A DNA stretch of 64,000 nt, from NCBI RefSeq assembly GCF_000015565.1, contig NC_008786.1:5072501-5136500 (forward strand), written 5' to 3'. Of this stretch, positions 1-9,439 are shown in pieces. The position numbers and the translations under genes are program-made. This stretch comes from Verminephrobacter eiseniae EF01-2. GTDB lineage: Bacteria > Pseudomonadota > Gammaproteobacteria > Burkholderiales > Burkholderiaceae_C. Positions within the stretch are counted from its first letter, which is position 1. Each line of letters begins with the position of its first letter. The notes under the pieces were generated by a model. It was not told where the DNA came from. It searched no databases and was given only the letters and a program-made list of their open reading frames with translations.

Positions 1-612
1 CCGGTGGTGCTGGGCAGTCGCTCCACCTACGGGCTGGGGGCTTTTGGCGGCTTTGCCGGCCGCAAACTGCAAGCGGGCGACATATTGCCGCTGGGCATGG
101 CCGCCAGGCCAGCCGCCATTGGCCGCGTAGCACCGCCGGAGTTCGCCGTGGCCACGCCCAAGGAGCAGCTACTGCGGGTTCTGCCCGGCCTGTACTTTCA
201 CAGACTGCACCAGGACTCGGCCGCCAGTTTCTTTGACGACTGCTGGTCGGTCGCGCCCGAGGCCGACCGCATCGGCTACCGCTACCGTGGCGGCCGGGCG
301 CTGGCGTTCGAGCCGCGTGTGCAACCATTTGGCGCCGGCTCCGACCCCTCGAACATCGTCGACGCCGGCTATCCCTACGGATCGATACAGGTGCCCGGCG
401 GCAGCGAGCCGATCATCTTGCACCGCGATGCCGTCTCCGGCGGAGGCTACGCAATGATAGGCACGGTGATCAGCGCCGACATGGACCGCATCGCGCAAAT
501 GCAGCCCCACCACAAGGCGCGCTTCATCCGCGTCGACATGGAGCAGGCGCTGGCCGCCAGGGCCGCTTACCGCGAGCGGCTGCACCGATTGCGCAGCGCG
601 CTGACCACCTGA
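1..612 (+). CDS. Biotin-dependent carboxyltransferase / 5-oxoprolinase subunit C (PxpC/KipA family), 5' truncated by window edge
   Basis: The frame is open from the first base, so the true start lies upstream of the window. The visible 203 residues match the AHS2 (KipA/PxpC) domain: a GSRSTYGLGAFGGFAGR segment followed by LQAGDILPLG, which is the usual start of the conserved half, and a C-terminal arginine- and alanine-rich helix. In the family this subunit works with PxpA and PxpB in ATP-dependent 5-oxoproline hydrolysis, or forms part of allophanate/urea carboxylase-type enzymes. The partners should lie just upstream and are not visible here, so the exact substrate is open. The gene ends in TGA and converges with the MFS gene. 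Confidence 0.8.
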   Translation, partial: PVVLGSRSTYGLGAFGGFAGRKLQAGDILPLGMAARPAAIGRVAPPEFAVATPKEQLLRVLPGLYFHRLHQDSAASFFDDCWSVAPEADRIGYRYRGGRALAFEPRVQPFGAGSDPSNIVDAGYPYGSIQVPGGSEPIILHRDAVSGGGYAMIGTVISADMDRIAQMQPHHKARFIRVDMEQALAARAAYRERLHRLRSALTT

Positions 613-740
613 CGCCACCCGAGCGCGCCGGCGCACCGGTACCCGGGCCTGCGACCGATCGTTGCCGTGGCCGCCGGCCGGGTGTGGCCGCGCTGCGGGG
701 CTCGATGCCGGTTTTGCTCTGATCCATGAGAGACTGCAAC

Positions 741-2099
741 TTACCGATGATTGGAAATTGCCGTCAACCACCATATCAGAAGCGCTGCCAGTGATATGAC
801 TGCTGCGATCCACATGGCGGTATGCATGCTGGCATTGAATGGATGGATGGCTACAGACAATGCCCCAAAAATTGCAACCCCAATGGATGCACCCGTTTGG
901 CGGGACGAGTTTTGTACACCTGCGGCTACTCCCGCTCGACTCTTCTCGACGGTTCCCATCAGTGCAGTGGTTGCAGCCGGCGTGATAAGACCTGCTGCGA
1001 GACCGATCACTGGCAGGGGCAAAGCTATCATCCAATATGGTGAATCTGCAGTGACGGGTAGCAATCCGAAAAATCCTGTGGCATATAATCCAAGGGCCAC
1101 TGCAACCGGCCAGCGCGGGCCGTATTTTTTTGTCAGGCGACTCGAAATCATACTCCCAAATGTGACCATCGCCGTCAATGGTAAAAACGAGAGACCGGTC
1201 TGGAGCGCTGAATAATTACGCACTTGTTGAAAATAGAGACTGAGCATGAATACGAGTCCATAAAAGATGAGGGCCGACACCATGGTCACAACCACCGACC
1301 CGGAAAATAATCCGTTCCCAAAGAATGACAGTGGCAGCATTGGCTGATCGCGCAACGATTCGATCACCAGGAACAGCCCTCCCGAGGCAATACTCACCGC
1401 AATGCCGATCAAAATCGGCAGAGATTGCCAACCCAGCACCGGCCCTTCGATGAGCACCGTGATCAGGGAGCCTAACGCCACAATGAGGGACAACTGACCA
1501 CTCAAATCGAGATGACGGATTTGTGCTTCACTTTTGTCGCGTGCTACGCGCCAAGTCAACCAAACTCCAAGTAATCCGATCGGAACGTTTGCCAGGAAAA
1601 TACTGCGCCATCCGAACATGTTGATCAATAGCCCACCGACCAACGGACCAGCAGCCATTGCAGCACCGCCGCAACTTGCCCAGACACCGAATGCCACGGC
1701 GCGTTCTCCAGGATCGGGATAGGCATGATTGATCAAGGTCAACGAACACGGCACCAGCAAGGCAGCACCCACACCCTGCAGTACGCGAGCGATGGTGAGA
1801 ATGGTCAAATCGGGTGCGAATCCACACAAGGCCGATGCGGCGGTGAACAGGGCCAGTCCTGCCAAGTAAATATTTCTTGCCCCCCAGCGATCCCCTAGCG
1901 TACCCCCTGACAGCAAAAGACAGGCGAATGCCAATGTGTAAGCGTTCACCACCCATTGCAACCCCGAAATGTGGGTATGCAGGGCATTTGAAATGCGTTC
2001 CAGCGCAACATTGACGATCGATGTGTCCAATATCACGACGATATAACTGATGCTGGTCGCGGCCAAGACGCGTCGTTGCGAGAGAGATTGGTTTTTCAT
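741..2099 (-). CDS. MFS transporter, DHA2 (EmrB/QacA-type) drug exporter family
   Basis: This 452-residue inner-membrane protein has many hydrophobic segments in the 14-helix DHA2 pattern. The N-terminus carries LDTSIVNVAL in helix 1, the motif GGTLGDRWGARN between helices 2 and 3, and RVLQGVGAALLVP in helix 4, all typical of proton-driven multidrug exporters. No adjacent membrane-fusion protein or TetR/MarR regulator is seen, so it appears to act as a single-component exporter. The substrate cannot be predicted. It is read away from the tatD-like gene across about 280 bp. The base composition is noticeably less GC-rich than in the neighbours, which may point to separate acquisition. Confidence 0.85.
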   Translation of the reverse strand: MKNQSLSQRRVLAATSISYIVVILDTSIVNVALERISNALHTHISGLQWVVNAYTLAFACLLLSGGTLGDRWGARNIYLAGLALFTAASALCGFAPDLTILTIARVLQGVGAALLVPCSLTLINHAYPDPGERAVAFGVWASCGGAAMAAGPLVGGLLINMFGWRSIFLANVPIGLLGVWLTWRVARDKSEAQIRHLDLSGQLSLIVALGSLITVLIEGPVLGWQSLPILIGIAVSIASGGLFLVIESLRDQPMLPLSFFGNGLFSGSVVVTMVSALIFYGLVFMLSLYFQQVRNYSALQTGLSFLPLTAMVTFGSMISSRLTKKYGPRWPVAVALGLYATGFFGLLPVTADSPYWMIALPLPVIGLAAGLITPAATTALMGTVEKSRAGVAAGVQNSSRQTGASIGVAIFGALSVAIHPFNASMHTAMWIAAVISLAALLIWWLTAISNHR

Positions 2100-2383
2100 G
2101 AATGAAGTCCGCAGTCGATTCGATGGGGTGTCTAGCTAGCCATCATGCGCCAGCGTGTCGGTGGATTACGGCAGAAATCAGAAAATACCTGCGCGCCGCG
2201 TTTGGCATGGCGCGCCACCTTGGTCAGTTCCTCGGTGGCCAGCGTGTGGGCCATGCAATGGCTGGTTCACACGCAGGCCCGTCGCGTCGGCATGCGCGAT
2301 CGGTTGGTTCAGGAACGCCTGGCATCGGCTGCAACACACGGATGAAACCCGCCCCACCCGGCTGCATGGAGCATCATCGCCCG

Positions 2384-3205
2384 ATGAGCCTCTGGATCGA
2401 CACCCACTGCCACCTCGACGCACCCGAGTTCGACCCCGACCGCGACGCGGTGCGGCGCCGGGCCGCCGCCCAGGGCGTGGGGCACTGCGTGATTCCTGCC
2501 GTCGAGCGCGGCAACTGGGACAGCGTTCGTGCACTTGCGCACCGGCATGGCGACAGCTATGCCTTGGGCATTCACCCGCTGTACACGGCGCGCGCCGATG
2601 ATGGCGATCTGGCGCTTTTGGCCTGGGCGCTGGAGCAGCATCAGGCCGATCCGCGCCTGGTGGCCGTTGGCGAGATCGGCCTCGATGGCTGGGTGCCGGG
2701 CCTGGACCCGGCCCGGCAAGAACGCTTTTACCGCGCCCAGTTGCACCTGGCGCGCCGCTTCGGGCTGCCGGTGATCCTGCATGTGCGCCGCTCGGCCGAT
2801 CAACTGCTCCAGGGCCTGCGCCAATTGCCGGTGCCGGGCGGCATCGCGCATGCGTTCAATGGCAGCCTGCAACAGGCGCGGGCCTTCATGGCCCTGGGTT
2901 TCAAGCTGGGCTTCGGGGGCGCTATGACCCATGAGCGGGCGCTGCGGCTGCGCCGCCTGGCACGCGAACTGCCGGGCGACGCCCTGGTGCTGGAAACCGA
3001 CGCGCCCGACATTCCCCCGCACTGGCTCTACACCAGCGCCGCGCAGCGTGCGCAAGGCCAGCCCCAGGGGCGCAATGCGCCCGAAGAACTACCGCGCATC
3101 GCCGGCGTGCTGGCGCAGTTGCGCGGCCAGCCGCTGCCGTTGCTGGCCGCAACCACCAGCGCCAATGCGCTGGCCGCGCTGCCCCGGTTGCAGCATCTGT
3201 TGTGA
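2384..3205 (+). CDS. TatD family metal-dependent deoxyribonuclease/hydrolase
   Basis: The product is 273 residues in an amidohydrolase TIM-barrel. Metal and active-site motifs appear in family order: THCH at residues 7-10, EIGLD near residue 100, ILHVR, IAHAFNG and LETDAPD. TatD proteins cleave DNA with Mg2+ and take part in DNA repair or turnover. The frame is open for another 94 codons upstream, but the ATG at 2384 puts the conserved W-I-D-T-H-C-H strand at the N-terminus, as in all family members, so I chose it. The 280 bp between this start and the MFS gene hold no recognisable gene. Confidence 0.9.
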   Translation: MSLWIDTHCHLDAPEFDPDRDAVRRRAAAQGVGHCVIPAVERGNWDSVRALAHRHGDSYALGIHPLYTARADDGDLALLAWALEQHQADPRLVAVGEIGLDGWVPGLDPARQERFYRAQLHLARRFGLPVILHVRRSADQLLQGLRQLPVPGGIAHAFNGSLQQARAFMALGFKLGFGGAMTHERALRLRRLARELPGDALVLETDAPDIPPHWLYTSAAQRAQGQPQGRNAPEELPRIAGVLAQLRGQPLPLLAATTSANALAALPRLQHLL

Positions 3206-3427
3206 ACCCCCCCGTGGCGCCAGCAGCGGCTTGGCAAAGCCGGCCGCGCAGCCCCTGGCATGGGTTGCGCCCGTTGCAGCGCTCATCGGCAATGGATGAC
3301 ACGGCCCCGTCATTCCATTTCCAAATCGTTCGTGAACGCGAAGGCGGAGCGCAGACAGCACGAATGCACGGCAAGCGATGCCGACAAAGTGCACGGATGA
3401 TTCAGAAATGGAATCACTGCCCTGCCA
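3206..3427. other. Convergent intergenic region, no gene seen
   Basis: This short stretch lies between the 3' ends of the tatD-like gene and the sigma-54 regulator. It contains a small GC-rich hairpin-like segment (CCGGC around CAAAG) but no coding signal I would trust. The MITE-like repeat copy 1 begins right after it. Confidence 0.4.
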
Positions 3428-3587
3428 GTGTTGCGTCACCGATCAGATGTCGTAGGCTGCGCGCAGCCATCGAAGCGCAGCGCAAGGCGCATCGCGCAGC
3501 CCATACCGAGCGTATTGGCAAGCGATGCAACGCCGCGATGCGCTTCGATGGCCAGCGCAGACCGACAGATGATCGGTGACGCGACAC
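3428..3587 (+). repeat. MITE-like palindromic element, copy 1 (160 bp)
   Basis: This is one of four copies in the window. It begins GTGTTGCGTCACCGATCA and ends TGATCGGTGACGCGACAC, so the termini are an inverted repeat with one mismatch. The interior is also an imperfect palindrome around a CCATACCGAGCGTATTGG hairpin, so the whole strand can fold back on itself. It has the same orientation as the copy at 42463 and the opposite one to the copies at 35923 and 60253. The flanks here (CA and GA) do not show a clear TA duplication. It lies between two convergent genes, where it could also act as a bidirectional transcription barrier. Confidence 0.85.
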
Positions 3588-3601
3588 GAGGGCCGGCGCC
3601 G

Positions 3602-5680
3602 CTATGACTGCCCGGTCTGGGCTGACTGGGCCAGGCGGATGTGCAGTCGGTGGAGCTTGCGGTACAGCGTATTGCGGCTGATGGACAGCGAGCGTGCGAC
3701 CGTGCTGACGTTCCAGCGGTGCTGCTCGAGCAGGCCCAGCAGGGTGTCGCGCTCGCTCAGTTCGATGGCATTGAACTGCGCCAGCGTCCGGGCTTCGTCG
3801 CTTTGCATGTCGGGCTGCGCCGCCAGTGCCGAGGCGTGCGGTGCGCCGGCCTGCTGCGCGCCTTGCACGATGTCGGCCGGCAGATGCCGGCAAGCGATGT
3901 GCTCGCCGTCACACAGTGCCAGGGCGATGCGCAGCGCATGGCGCAGTTGCCGCAGATTGCCGGGCCAGGGGTAGTGCAGCAGCACCTGCACGGCCTCTGG
4001 CGCCAGCGTCGGTGGCGGCAGCGGCTGCGCTTCCTCGGCCAAGATATGCTGTATCAGCGGCAGTTTGTCACTGCGCTCGCGCAGCGGCGGCAGGCGCAGT
4101 TCGATGCCGTTGAGCCGGTAGAACAGGTCGGCGCGGAACTGGCCGCTGTGCACCAGTTCGGCCAGGTCGCGATGGCTGGCGCTGAGCAGTTGGAAGTCGA
4201 CCTTGATCACCGTCTCCGAGCCGAGCGGCGAGACTTGGCGATCTTCCAGCACACGCAGCAGGCGCGACTGCAAGTTCATCGGCATGTCGCCGATTTCGTC
4301 CAGGAACAGCGTGCCGCCGTTGGCCTGGAGGATCTTGCCGCGCCGGCCTTCGCGCTGGGCGCCGGTGAACGCGCCGGCGCGGTAGCCGAACAACTCGCTT
4401 TCGATCAGGTTCTCCGGCAGCGAGGCGCAGTTGATCGCGACAAAGGCGCGCTCGCGCGCCGGGCTCATCTGGTGCATGGCATTGGCAAAGACCTCCTTGC
4501 CGCTGCCAGTCTCCCCGTGCAGAAAAACCGGAATGCGCCGCGTGAGCACGCGCTGCGCCAGCCGGACCTGCGCCTCCATCTGCGGGTCGCCATAGGCCAG
4601 CCGGGTGGCTGGCGCCGGTATGGGCACCTGTGTGGGCACCTGTGTGGGCACCTGTGTAGACACCTGTGCGGACGCCGGTGTGGCCGGGTGGCGCGGGGTG
4701 GCCGGGACGGCGAGCACGCCGGCCGTGCGCAGTGGCGCTGCGCCGCCGCTGCCAAGCCCGGGCTGGCGGGCCAGCATGAAGAATCGGTGCGCGGTGTACG
4801 CGCCATCCACCGGCACCGGGTGCGGGCCGTTGCGCGCGCACAGTTCCAGGATGTCGGCCAATGAGGTTTTGAACAATTCGTCGATGGGCTTGCCGAGCAG
4901 GGCGGGCAGCGCGTAGCCACCGAGTTGGAGCAGCGCACTGCGATTGGCGGCCAGCACCCTGGCGTTGTCGTCGAGAGCGAGCTTGCCCTCGTCGAGGGTG
5001 TTGACGAGTTCGGGGCGGCTGTGGAAGTGCAACTGGTGCGCGTGCCGGAAGCGCTCGTCGAGCATCCGGTTCTCTATCATCTGGCAGGATATTCCGAGCA
5101 GCGCCAGAGAATGCTGCTGTAGCAGCGGCGAGCGGCTGGTGACATCGAGCACCGCGCTCAGCACGCCATGCTCATTGAAGATGGGCGCGGCCGAACAGGT
5201 CAACGAGGTGTATTGCGCAAAGTAATGCTCGCTTTGCCGCACCGCCACCGGCTCGGCTTCGATCAGGCAGGTGCCCATGCCGTTGGTGCCGGCTTCGCGC
5301 TCGCTCCAGACCGCGCCGGTACGCAGGCCCAGCAGTTCGACGTCTTGTGAGAATTCGACCGACGAGAGCATGTGCACGATGACGCCATCGACATCGGTCA
5401 GCACCACGGCCAGATCGGGATCGGCCAGTCTCTGGTAGAGCATGCTCATCTGCGGCTGGGCGAAGGCGATCAGCTCGCTCATGCGGTCGAGCCGCTCGTT
5501 GAGCTCGGGCCGGGTCAGGATCGCAGGCAGGCGCTGCTGCGCGGGGTCGAGCCGGAAGTCGCGCAGGCAGCGCGTCCAGGACCGTGTCACCACGGCGCTG
5601 TGCTGCAGGCCGCACAACTGTCCGTTGACGACATTGAGAATCTGCTCGCCATGGCGACTGGCGGATTCGGGTATGGTCAC
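3602..5680 (-). CDS. Sigma-54-dependent activator with GAF-type sensor, AcoR-like
   Basis: The 692-residue protein has an N-terminal GAF-type sensory region (about 60-210), a PAS-like segment (about 225-300), a proline/threonine linker, a central AAA+ domain and a C-terminal Fis-type helix-turn-helix (ISRNTLYRKLHRL). In the AAA+ part, Walker A is GETGSGKE at 389-396, the sigma-54 contact loop GAFTGA is at 436-441 and Walker B is GGTLFLDEIGD. These show an active enhancer-binding protein for RNA polymerase-sigma54. The AcoR-like N-terminus suggests it senses a small metabolite. No target operon or -24/-12 promoter was identified next to it, so the regulon is unknown. Confidence 0.88.
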   Translation of the reverse strand: MTIPESASRHGEQILNVVNGQLCGLQHSAVVTRSWTRCLRDFRLDPAQQRLPAILTRPELNERLDRMSELIAFAQPQMSMLYQRLADPDLAVVLTDVDGVIVHMLSSVEFSQDVELLGLRTGAVWSEREAGTNGMGTCLIEAEPVAVRQSEHYFAQYTSLTCSAAPIFNEHGVLSAVLDVTSRSPLLQQHSLALLGISCQMIENRMLDERFRHAHQLHFHSRPELVNTLDEGKLALDDNARVLAANRSALLQLGGYALPALLGKPIDELFKTSLADILELCARNGPHPVPVDGAYTAHRFFMLARQPGLGSGGAAPLRTAGVLAVPATPRHPATPASAQVSTQVPTQVPTQVPIPAPATRLAYGDPQMEAQVRLAQRVLTRRIPVFLHGETGSGKEVFANAMHQMSPARERAFVAINCASLPENLIESELFGYRAGAFTGAQREGRRGKILQANGGTLFLDEIGDMPMNLQSRLLRVLEDRQVSPLGSETVIKVDFQLLSASHRDLAELVHSGQFRADLFYRLNGIELRLPPLRERSDKLPLIQHILAEEAQPLPPPTLAPEAVQVLLHYPWPGNLRQLRHALRIALALCDGEHIACRHLPADIVQGAQQAGAPHASALAAQPDMQSDEARTLAQFNAIELSERDTLLGLLEQHRWNVSTVARSLSISRNTLYRKLHRLHIRLAQSAQTGQS
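4618..4675 (-). repeat. 12-bp tandem repeat inside the sigma-54 activator gene
   Basis: About four units of GGCACCTGTGTG (the later ones degenerate) encode the linker STQVPTQVPTQVP between the sensory part and the AAA+ domain. The unit is a multiple of three, so gain or loss of units changes linker length without breaking the frame. Confidence 0.75.
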
Positions 5681-6315
5681 CTGGCGCCTCCTTTGGCCTG
5701 CGGGGCGGTGCCGTGCAGTCTGGCGAGAACCATTGCAATGGGGGATGGGGCAACGGCTGCGCTGTCATCGAGACAATCCAGGGAACCGGCACCGCAGTTT
5801 TGCTGATGCCGGCCCACTATAGGGGCAACCCCTGAGCGCAGCATAGGGGTGAAACCCGGAGGAGCGAGGGGGAACCCTGATGGGGTTCCGGAGGCGAAAC
5901 CTGCGGGTTTCACCGGCGCCCACAATGCAGGATGCAGGATAGCGCGCCGCCTTGCCCGGCACGCCGCGCAATGGGCTGCCTTCGCGTAGGTAGATGCTGG
6001 ACATGACTTCGTCGCCCCCGTCTGGCTGGCATCTTCTTCCATTCGGCATGTGCCTCTTCAAGGAAGCGCAGGCAGTTCATGCCATGCACGGCGGCAAGCG
6101 GCGCGCCGCCTGCATCGAACGGTTCGCGTATTTCAACGGCCAGCGATTTCACGGCTTGCCAGCCGCAGCGCCTGCTCGGGGACTTCCTGCGGGGTGCGTA
6201 TCTGTTCGCGCGACGGGTAGCTGCGCGGGGGGTGTCTGCGTTGGCCGTCTGACCGCTGCATCCGCGCCCACCGGCCCACCGGCCCACCGGCCCACCGGCC
6301 CACCGACCTACTGGC
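5681..6315. other. Gene-free region with palindromes upstream of the sigma-54 gene
   Basis: About 630 bp hold no gene I can support. A 67-bp imperfect palindrome lies at 5848-5914 (outer arms GGTGAAACCC / GGGTTTCACC, inner arms GGGGAACCC / GGGGTTCC). Just before it is a small hairpin TAGGGGCAACCCCT. Short open stretches on the minus strand do not resemble a family I recognise and may be decayed coding sequence. Confidence 0.4.
5848..5914. repeat. 67-bp nested inverted repeat
   Basis: Outer arms GGTGAAACCC and GGGTTTCACC enclose a second pair formed by GGGGAACCC and GGGGTTCC. It lies about 170 bp upstream of the sigma-54 activator start. It could be a repetitive extragenic palindrome, an operator or a terminator. 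There is no T-run, so a factor-independent terminator is unlikely. Confidence 0.6.
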
Positions 6316-6325
6316 CTACTGGCCC
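6266..6325. repeat. 9-bp tandem repeat at the 3' end of the fic gene
   Basis: Five to six units of GCCCACCGG run into two diverged CCTACTGG units. The last ones overlap the stop codon and final codons of the Fic gene, so unit changes could alter its extreme C-terminus. Confidence 0.6.
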
Positions 6326-7434
6326 GCCAGCTCGTAGCCGGTACTGCGCCCGCCGCCGGGCGATTTCTTCAGCACGCCCAGCTCCAGCAACTGCGTGATG
6401 TCGCGCAGCGCGGTGTCGGGCGAGCATTGGGCGATGGCTGCCCACTTGCTGCTGCTGAGCTTGCCCTCGAAGCCGTCGAGCAGGCGATTCAGCAGCTTGA
6501 CCTGCCGTTCGTTCAACGGTGTGCCCGCCCAGCGTTGCCAGAAGCGCGCCTTGACCAGCACTGCGTCCAGCGTGGTCTGCGCGCTGGCCACTGCGCGCGC
6601 CAGCGTGCCGAGGAACCACGACAGCCAGCCGGTGACATCGAGCGGGCCCTTCTGTATGCGTTCGAGCACGTCGTAGTAGTCCTTGTGCTCGCGCTGGATT
6701 TGCGCCGACAGGCTGTAGAAGCGTTGCGGACTGCCGTCGGCTCGGGCGAGGAACAAGTCGCCTACGGCGCGGGCGATGCGGCCATTGCCGTCGTCGAACG
6801 GGTGCAGTGTCACGAACCAGAGGTGTGCGAGGCCTGCTTTCACGAGCGCAGGTTCGCCGGTTTCCTCGTTCGCCCACGACAGGAATTTCTCCGTCTCGAC
6901 GGGTAGCGCCTCGGCGGGCGGAGCCTGGAAGTGAACCTTGCGCCGCCCCACCGGGCCGGACACCACCCGCATCGGCCCGTCGGCATCCTCGCGCCACTGG
7001 CCGACGGCTATTCTGTCCATGCCAGAGTAGCCGGTCGGGAACAAGGCTGCGTGCCAGCCCCACAGGCGCTCGGTGCTCAGCGGGGCAGCGGCGTGGGAGG
7101 TGGCGTCGAGCACCATCTCGACCACGCCTTCGACGTTCCGATCCACTGGCGCGACCGCGCCGATGTCCACGCCCAGACGCCGGGCGATGGACGAGCGCAC
7201 GGATTCGACGTTGAGCACTTCGCCTTCGATTTCGCTGGTCTTGACCACGTCCTCGGTCAGCGCGGCAAGGCTGGCCTGATCGCGCAGCGCCAGCCCCACG
7301 TCGGCCAGACGGCCCAGCAGCAGGCCCTGGGCGCGGCTGACCTCGGTCAACGGCCACGTCAGCGCGGACAGGTCGTAGCGCCAGTTCGGCCAGTCGTCGG
7401 TTTGCCAGATGCAGCGTTTTTCTCCGTAAGTCAT
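6316..7434 (-). CDS. Fic domain protein (predicted AMP-transferase)
   Basis: The 372-residue product carries the Fic core motif HPFDDGNGRIAR at 211-222, complete with the catalytic His and the nucleotide-binding Gly/Arg residues. An N-terminal TSEIEG at 66-71 fits the inhibitory [S/T]xxxE[G/N] motif, so this is a class II, self-inhibited Fic enzyme that would transfer AMP from ATP to a protein target. The N-terminus (WQTDDWPNWRYD) fits the DUF4172 domain and the C-terminus looks like a winged helix. I chose the ATG at 7434 because it puts the WQ..WPNW segment at the usual place; an ATG at 7473 is possible. There is no separate antitoxin gene, as expected when inhibition is built in. Confidence 0.88.
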   Translation of the reverse strand: MTYGEKRCIWQTDDWPNWRYDLSALTWPLTEVSRAQGLLLGRLADVGLALRDQASLAALTEDVVKTSEIEGEVLNVESVRSSIARRLGVDIGAVAPVDRNVEGVVEMVLDATSHAAAPLSTERLWGWHAALFPTGYSGMDRIAVGQWREDADGPMRVVSGPVGRRKVHFQAPPAEALPVETEKFLSWANEETGEPALVKAGLAHLWFVTLHPFDDGNGRIARAVGDLFLARADGSPQRFYSLSAQIQREHKDYYDVLERIQKGPLDVTGWLSWFLGTLARAVASAQTTLDAVLVKARFWQRWAGTPLNERQVKLLNRLLDGFEGKLSSSKWAAIAQCSPDTALRDITQLLELGVLKKSPGGGRSTGYELAGQ

Positions 7435-7739
7435 GCGGAGATTAAACACCCAATTCTCCGCAAGGCAAGCCATTTACCGCGCATCGCGCGGAGAATGATG
7501 CCGCCAATCTCCGCATCGGGCAGCCGGAAATGGGTGGAAATGGGCGTCAGAACGGCTGCGCGCACCGGCCACGGCGAACGGAATTTGCCCACGCTGTCGG
7601 CAAAATTGGGCAGCGACCAGTGCCATTGCCGGATCGACAGCAGATTGTGTCGCCACTGACGACACGATTTCGGAGCCATGTCGCATCCCGGACGATCATA
7701 TGGCCTCTCGTGAAACAGATGCGGGTGCTCCGTGAGGTT

Positions 7740-8103
<364 letters not shown>

Positions 8104-8413
8104 GCTGGTTCCTCGTTCCCCGGCGCAAGACGCGCCGCTCGGGATACTCAGGGCTGGCTACGACGCCGTCAATGTCGCCATGCGACCCGGGCACCGCAGT
8201 TCATTCGTTCGTTTTCAATGCGTCAGATCCCGCCCCAGGGATGAAAAGACAACACCAGGGTAATCCCTGTTGCCTGCGCACCAACGGCCCCGAACGCCCC
8301 GCCCCACAAGGGAAACACGCCGCTTCCTGCCCGCGCCAAAGCCCTTCGCTCCTGGCCTGCTACTTGCGGCACCCTTCGAAAATGACAGAAAATTTTCATA
8401 TCCATCATATATT

Positions 8414-8429
8414 TGTAAATATATTTACA
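8414..8429. promoter_or_regulatory. Perfect 16-bp palindrome, candidate operator of the RpiR-iaaA-gsi operon
   Basis: TGTAAATATATTTACA is a perfect palindrome in an AT-rich island (8390-8432) inside very GC-rich DNA. It ends 35 bp before the regulator start codon. RpiR/MurR regulators bind palindromes of this type, so autoregulation of the operon is a reasonable inference. The same AT-rich island probably holds the promoter. Confidence 0.55.
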
Positions 8430-8464
8430 TCACACGCACCCTTCCAAGGTGCATCGCCCACCCC

Positions 8465-9439
8465 ATGCGCACCAACGTCGACACCCCAGGCAGCACCGTG
8501 GCCCAGCGCATTGCGCAGGCGCTGCCGCGGCTGACGCGTTCGCACCGGCAGGTGGCCGACTTCGTGCTCGCGCATCCGTTGCAGGTCGCGACGCTGCCGA
8601 TCGATGAACTGGCCGCTGCCGCGGGCGTGTCGGTCGCCACGGCCAACCGCTTCGCGCGGGCACTGGACTTCGACGGCTACGCCACCTTCCGCGCCGAACT
8701 CGTGCGCGGCTTCGAGTCGCTGGTGGCGCCGATCGAGCGGCTGCGCGGCAACCTGGAGCACCCCACCACGGTGGCCGAGGTGTTCGCCACGGCGCTCGAC
8801 GAGAGCCGCCGCAACATCGAAGCCACGCGACAGTCGCTCGACTACGCCGCCTGCGAGGCCGCGGTGCAGCGCATCCTGAAGGCGCGCTCGATCTACATCG
8901 GCGGTTTCGGCGCCAGCGCCTGGCTTGCGGGGTTGCTGCAGCACGGGCTCGATGGTTCGTGCAACGACGTGCGCATGCTCTCCAGCGTGAGCGGCGTCAC
9001 GCACTCGGCGCGCACGCTGATGCACGCGGGCCCGCAGGACCTGTTCATCGGCCTGACCTTTCCGCGCTACCTCACCGACACGGTGGCGCTGGCGCAGATC
9101 GCGCGCAGCCAGGGCTGCGCGGTGCTCGCGCTGACCGACCGCCCCAACGCCCCGATCGCGCCGCTGGCCGACGTGGTGCTCTATTGCCAGACCGAAACCA
9201 GCTACCGCCCCAACTGCGAGACCAGCGTGCTCGCGCTGATCGAGGCACTGACCAGCGCGGTCGCCCTGCGCGCACCCGGCGCGGCGCAGTCGGCCGGCCG
9301 CATCCTGCAGGCGGTGCGTCCGTGGCTGCATGACGGGCTGGGCCAGGGCCATGCGCGCGGCCAGGTCTCCATGCCTGCCCTCCTTCCCGTTGCCGTCGCT
9401 TCCGACGCCGGCAAGAAAAAGAAGAAAGCTTCCCGATGA
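8465..9439 (+). CDS. MurR/RpiR family transcriptional regulator
   Basis: The 324-residue protein has an N-terminal RpiR-type helix-turn-helix (IDELAAAAGVSVATANRFARAL) and a C-terminal SIS sugar-phosphate-isomerase domain (IYIGGFGASAWLA to LALTDRPNAPIAPLADVVLY). The frame is open from 8270, but the ATG at 8465 is preceded by AAGGTG and by the palindrome at 8414, and it puts the helix-turn-helix at the usual distance. It is the first gene of the peptide operon and overlaps iaaA by 4 bp (ATGA), so it very likely controls that operon. The C-terminus ends in a lysine-rich KKKKKASR tail. The effector is unknown. Confidence 0.88.
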   Translation: MRTNVDTPGSTVAQRIAQALPRLTRSHRQVADFVLAHPLQVATLPIDELAAAAGVSVATANRFARALDFDGYATFRAELVRGFESLVAPIERLRGNLEHPTTVAEVFATALDESRRNIEATRQSLDYAACEAAVQRILKARSIYIGGFGASAWLAGLLQHGLDGSCNDVRMLSSVSGVTHSARTLMHAGPQDLFIGLTFPRYLTDTVALAQIARSQGCAVLALTDRPNAPIAPLADVVLYCQTETSYRPNCETSVLALIEALTSAVALRAPGAAQSAGRILQAVRPWLHDGLGQGHARGQVSMPALLPVAVASDAGKKKKKASR

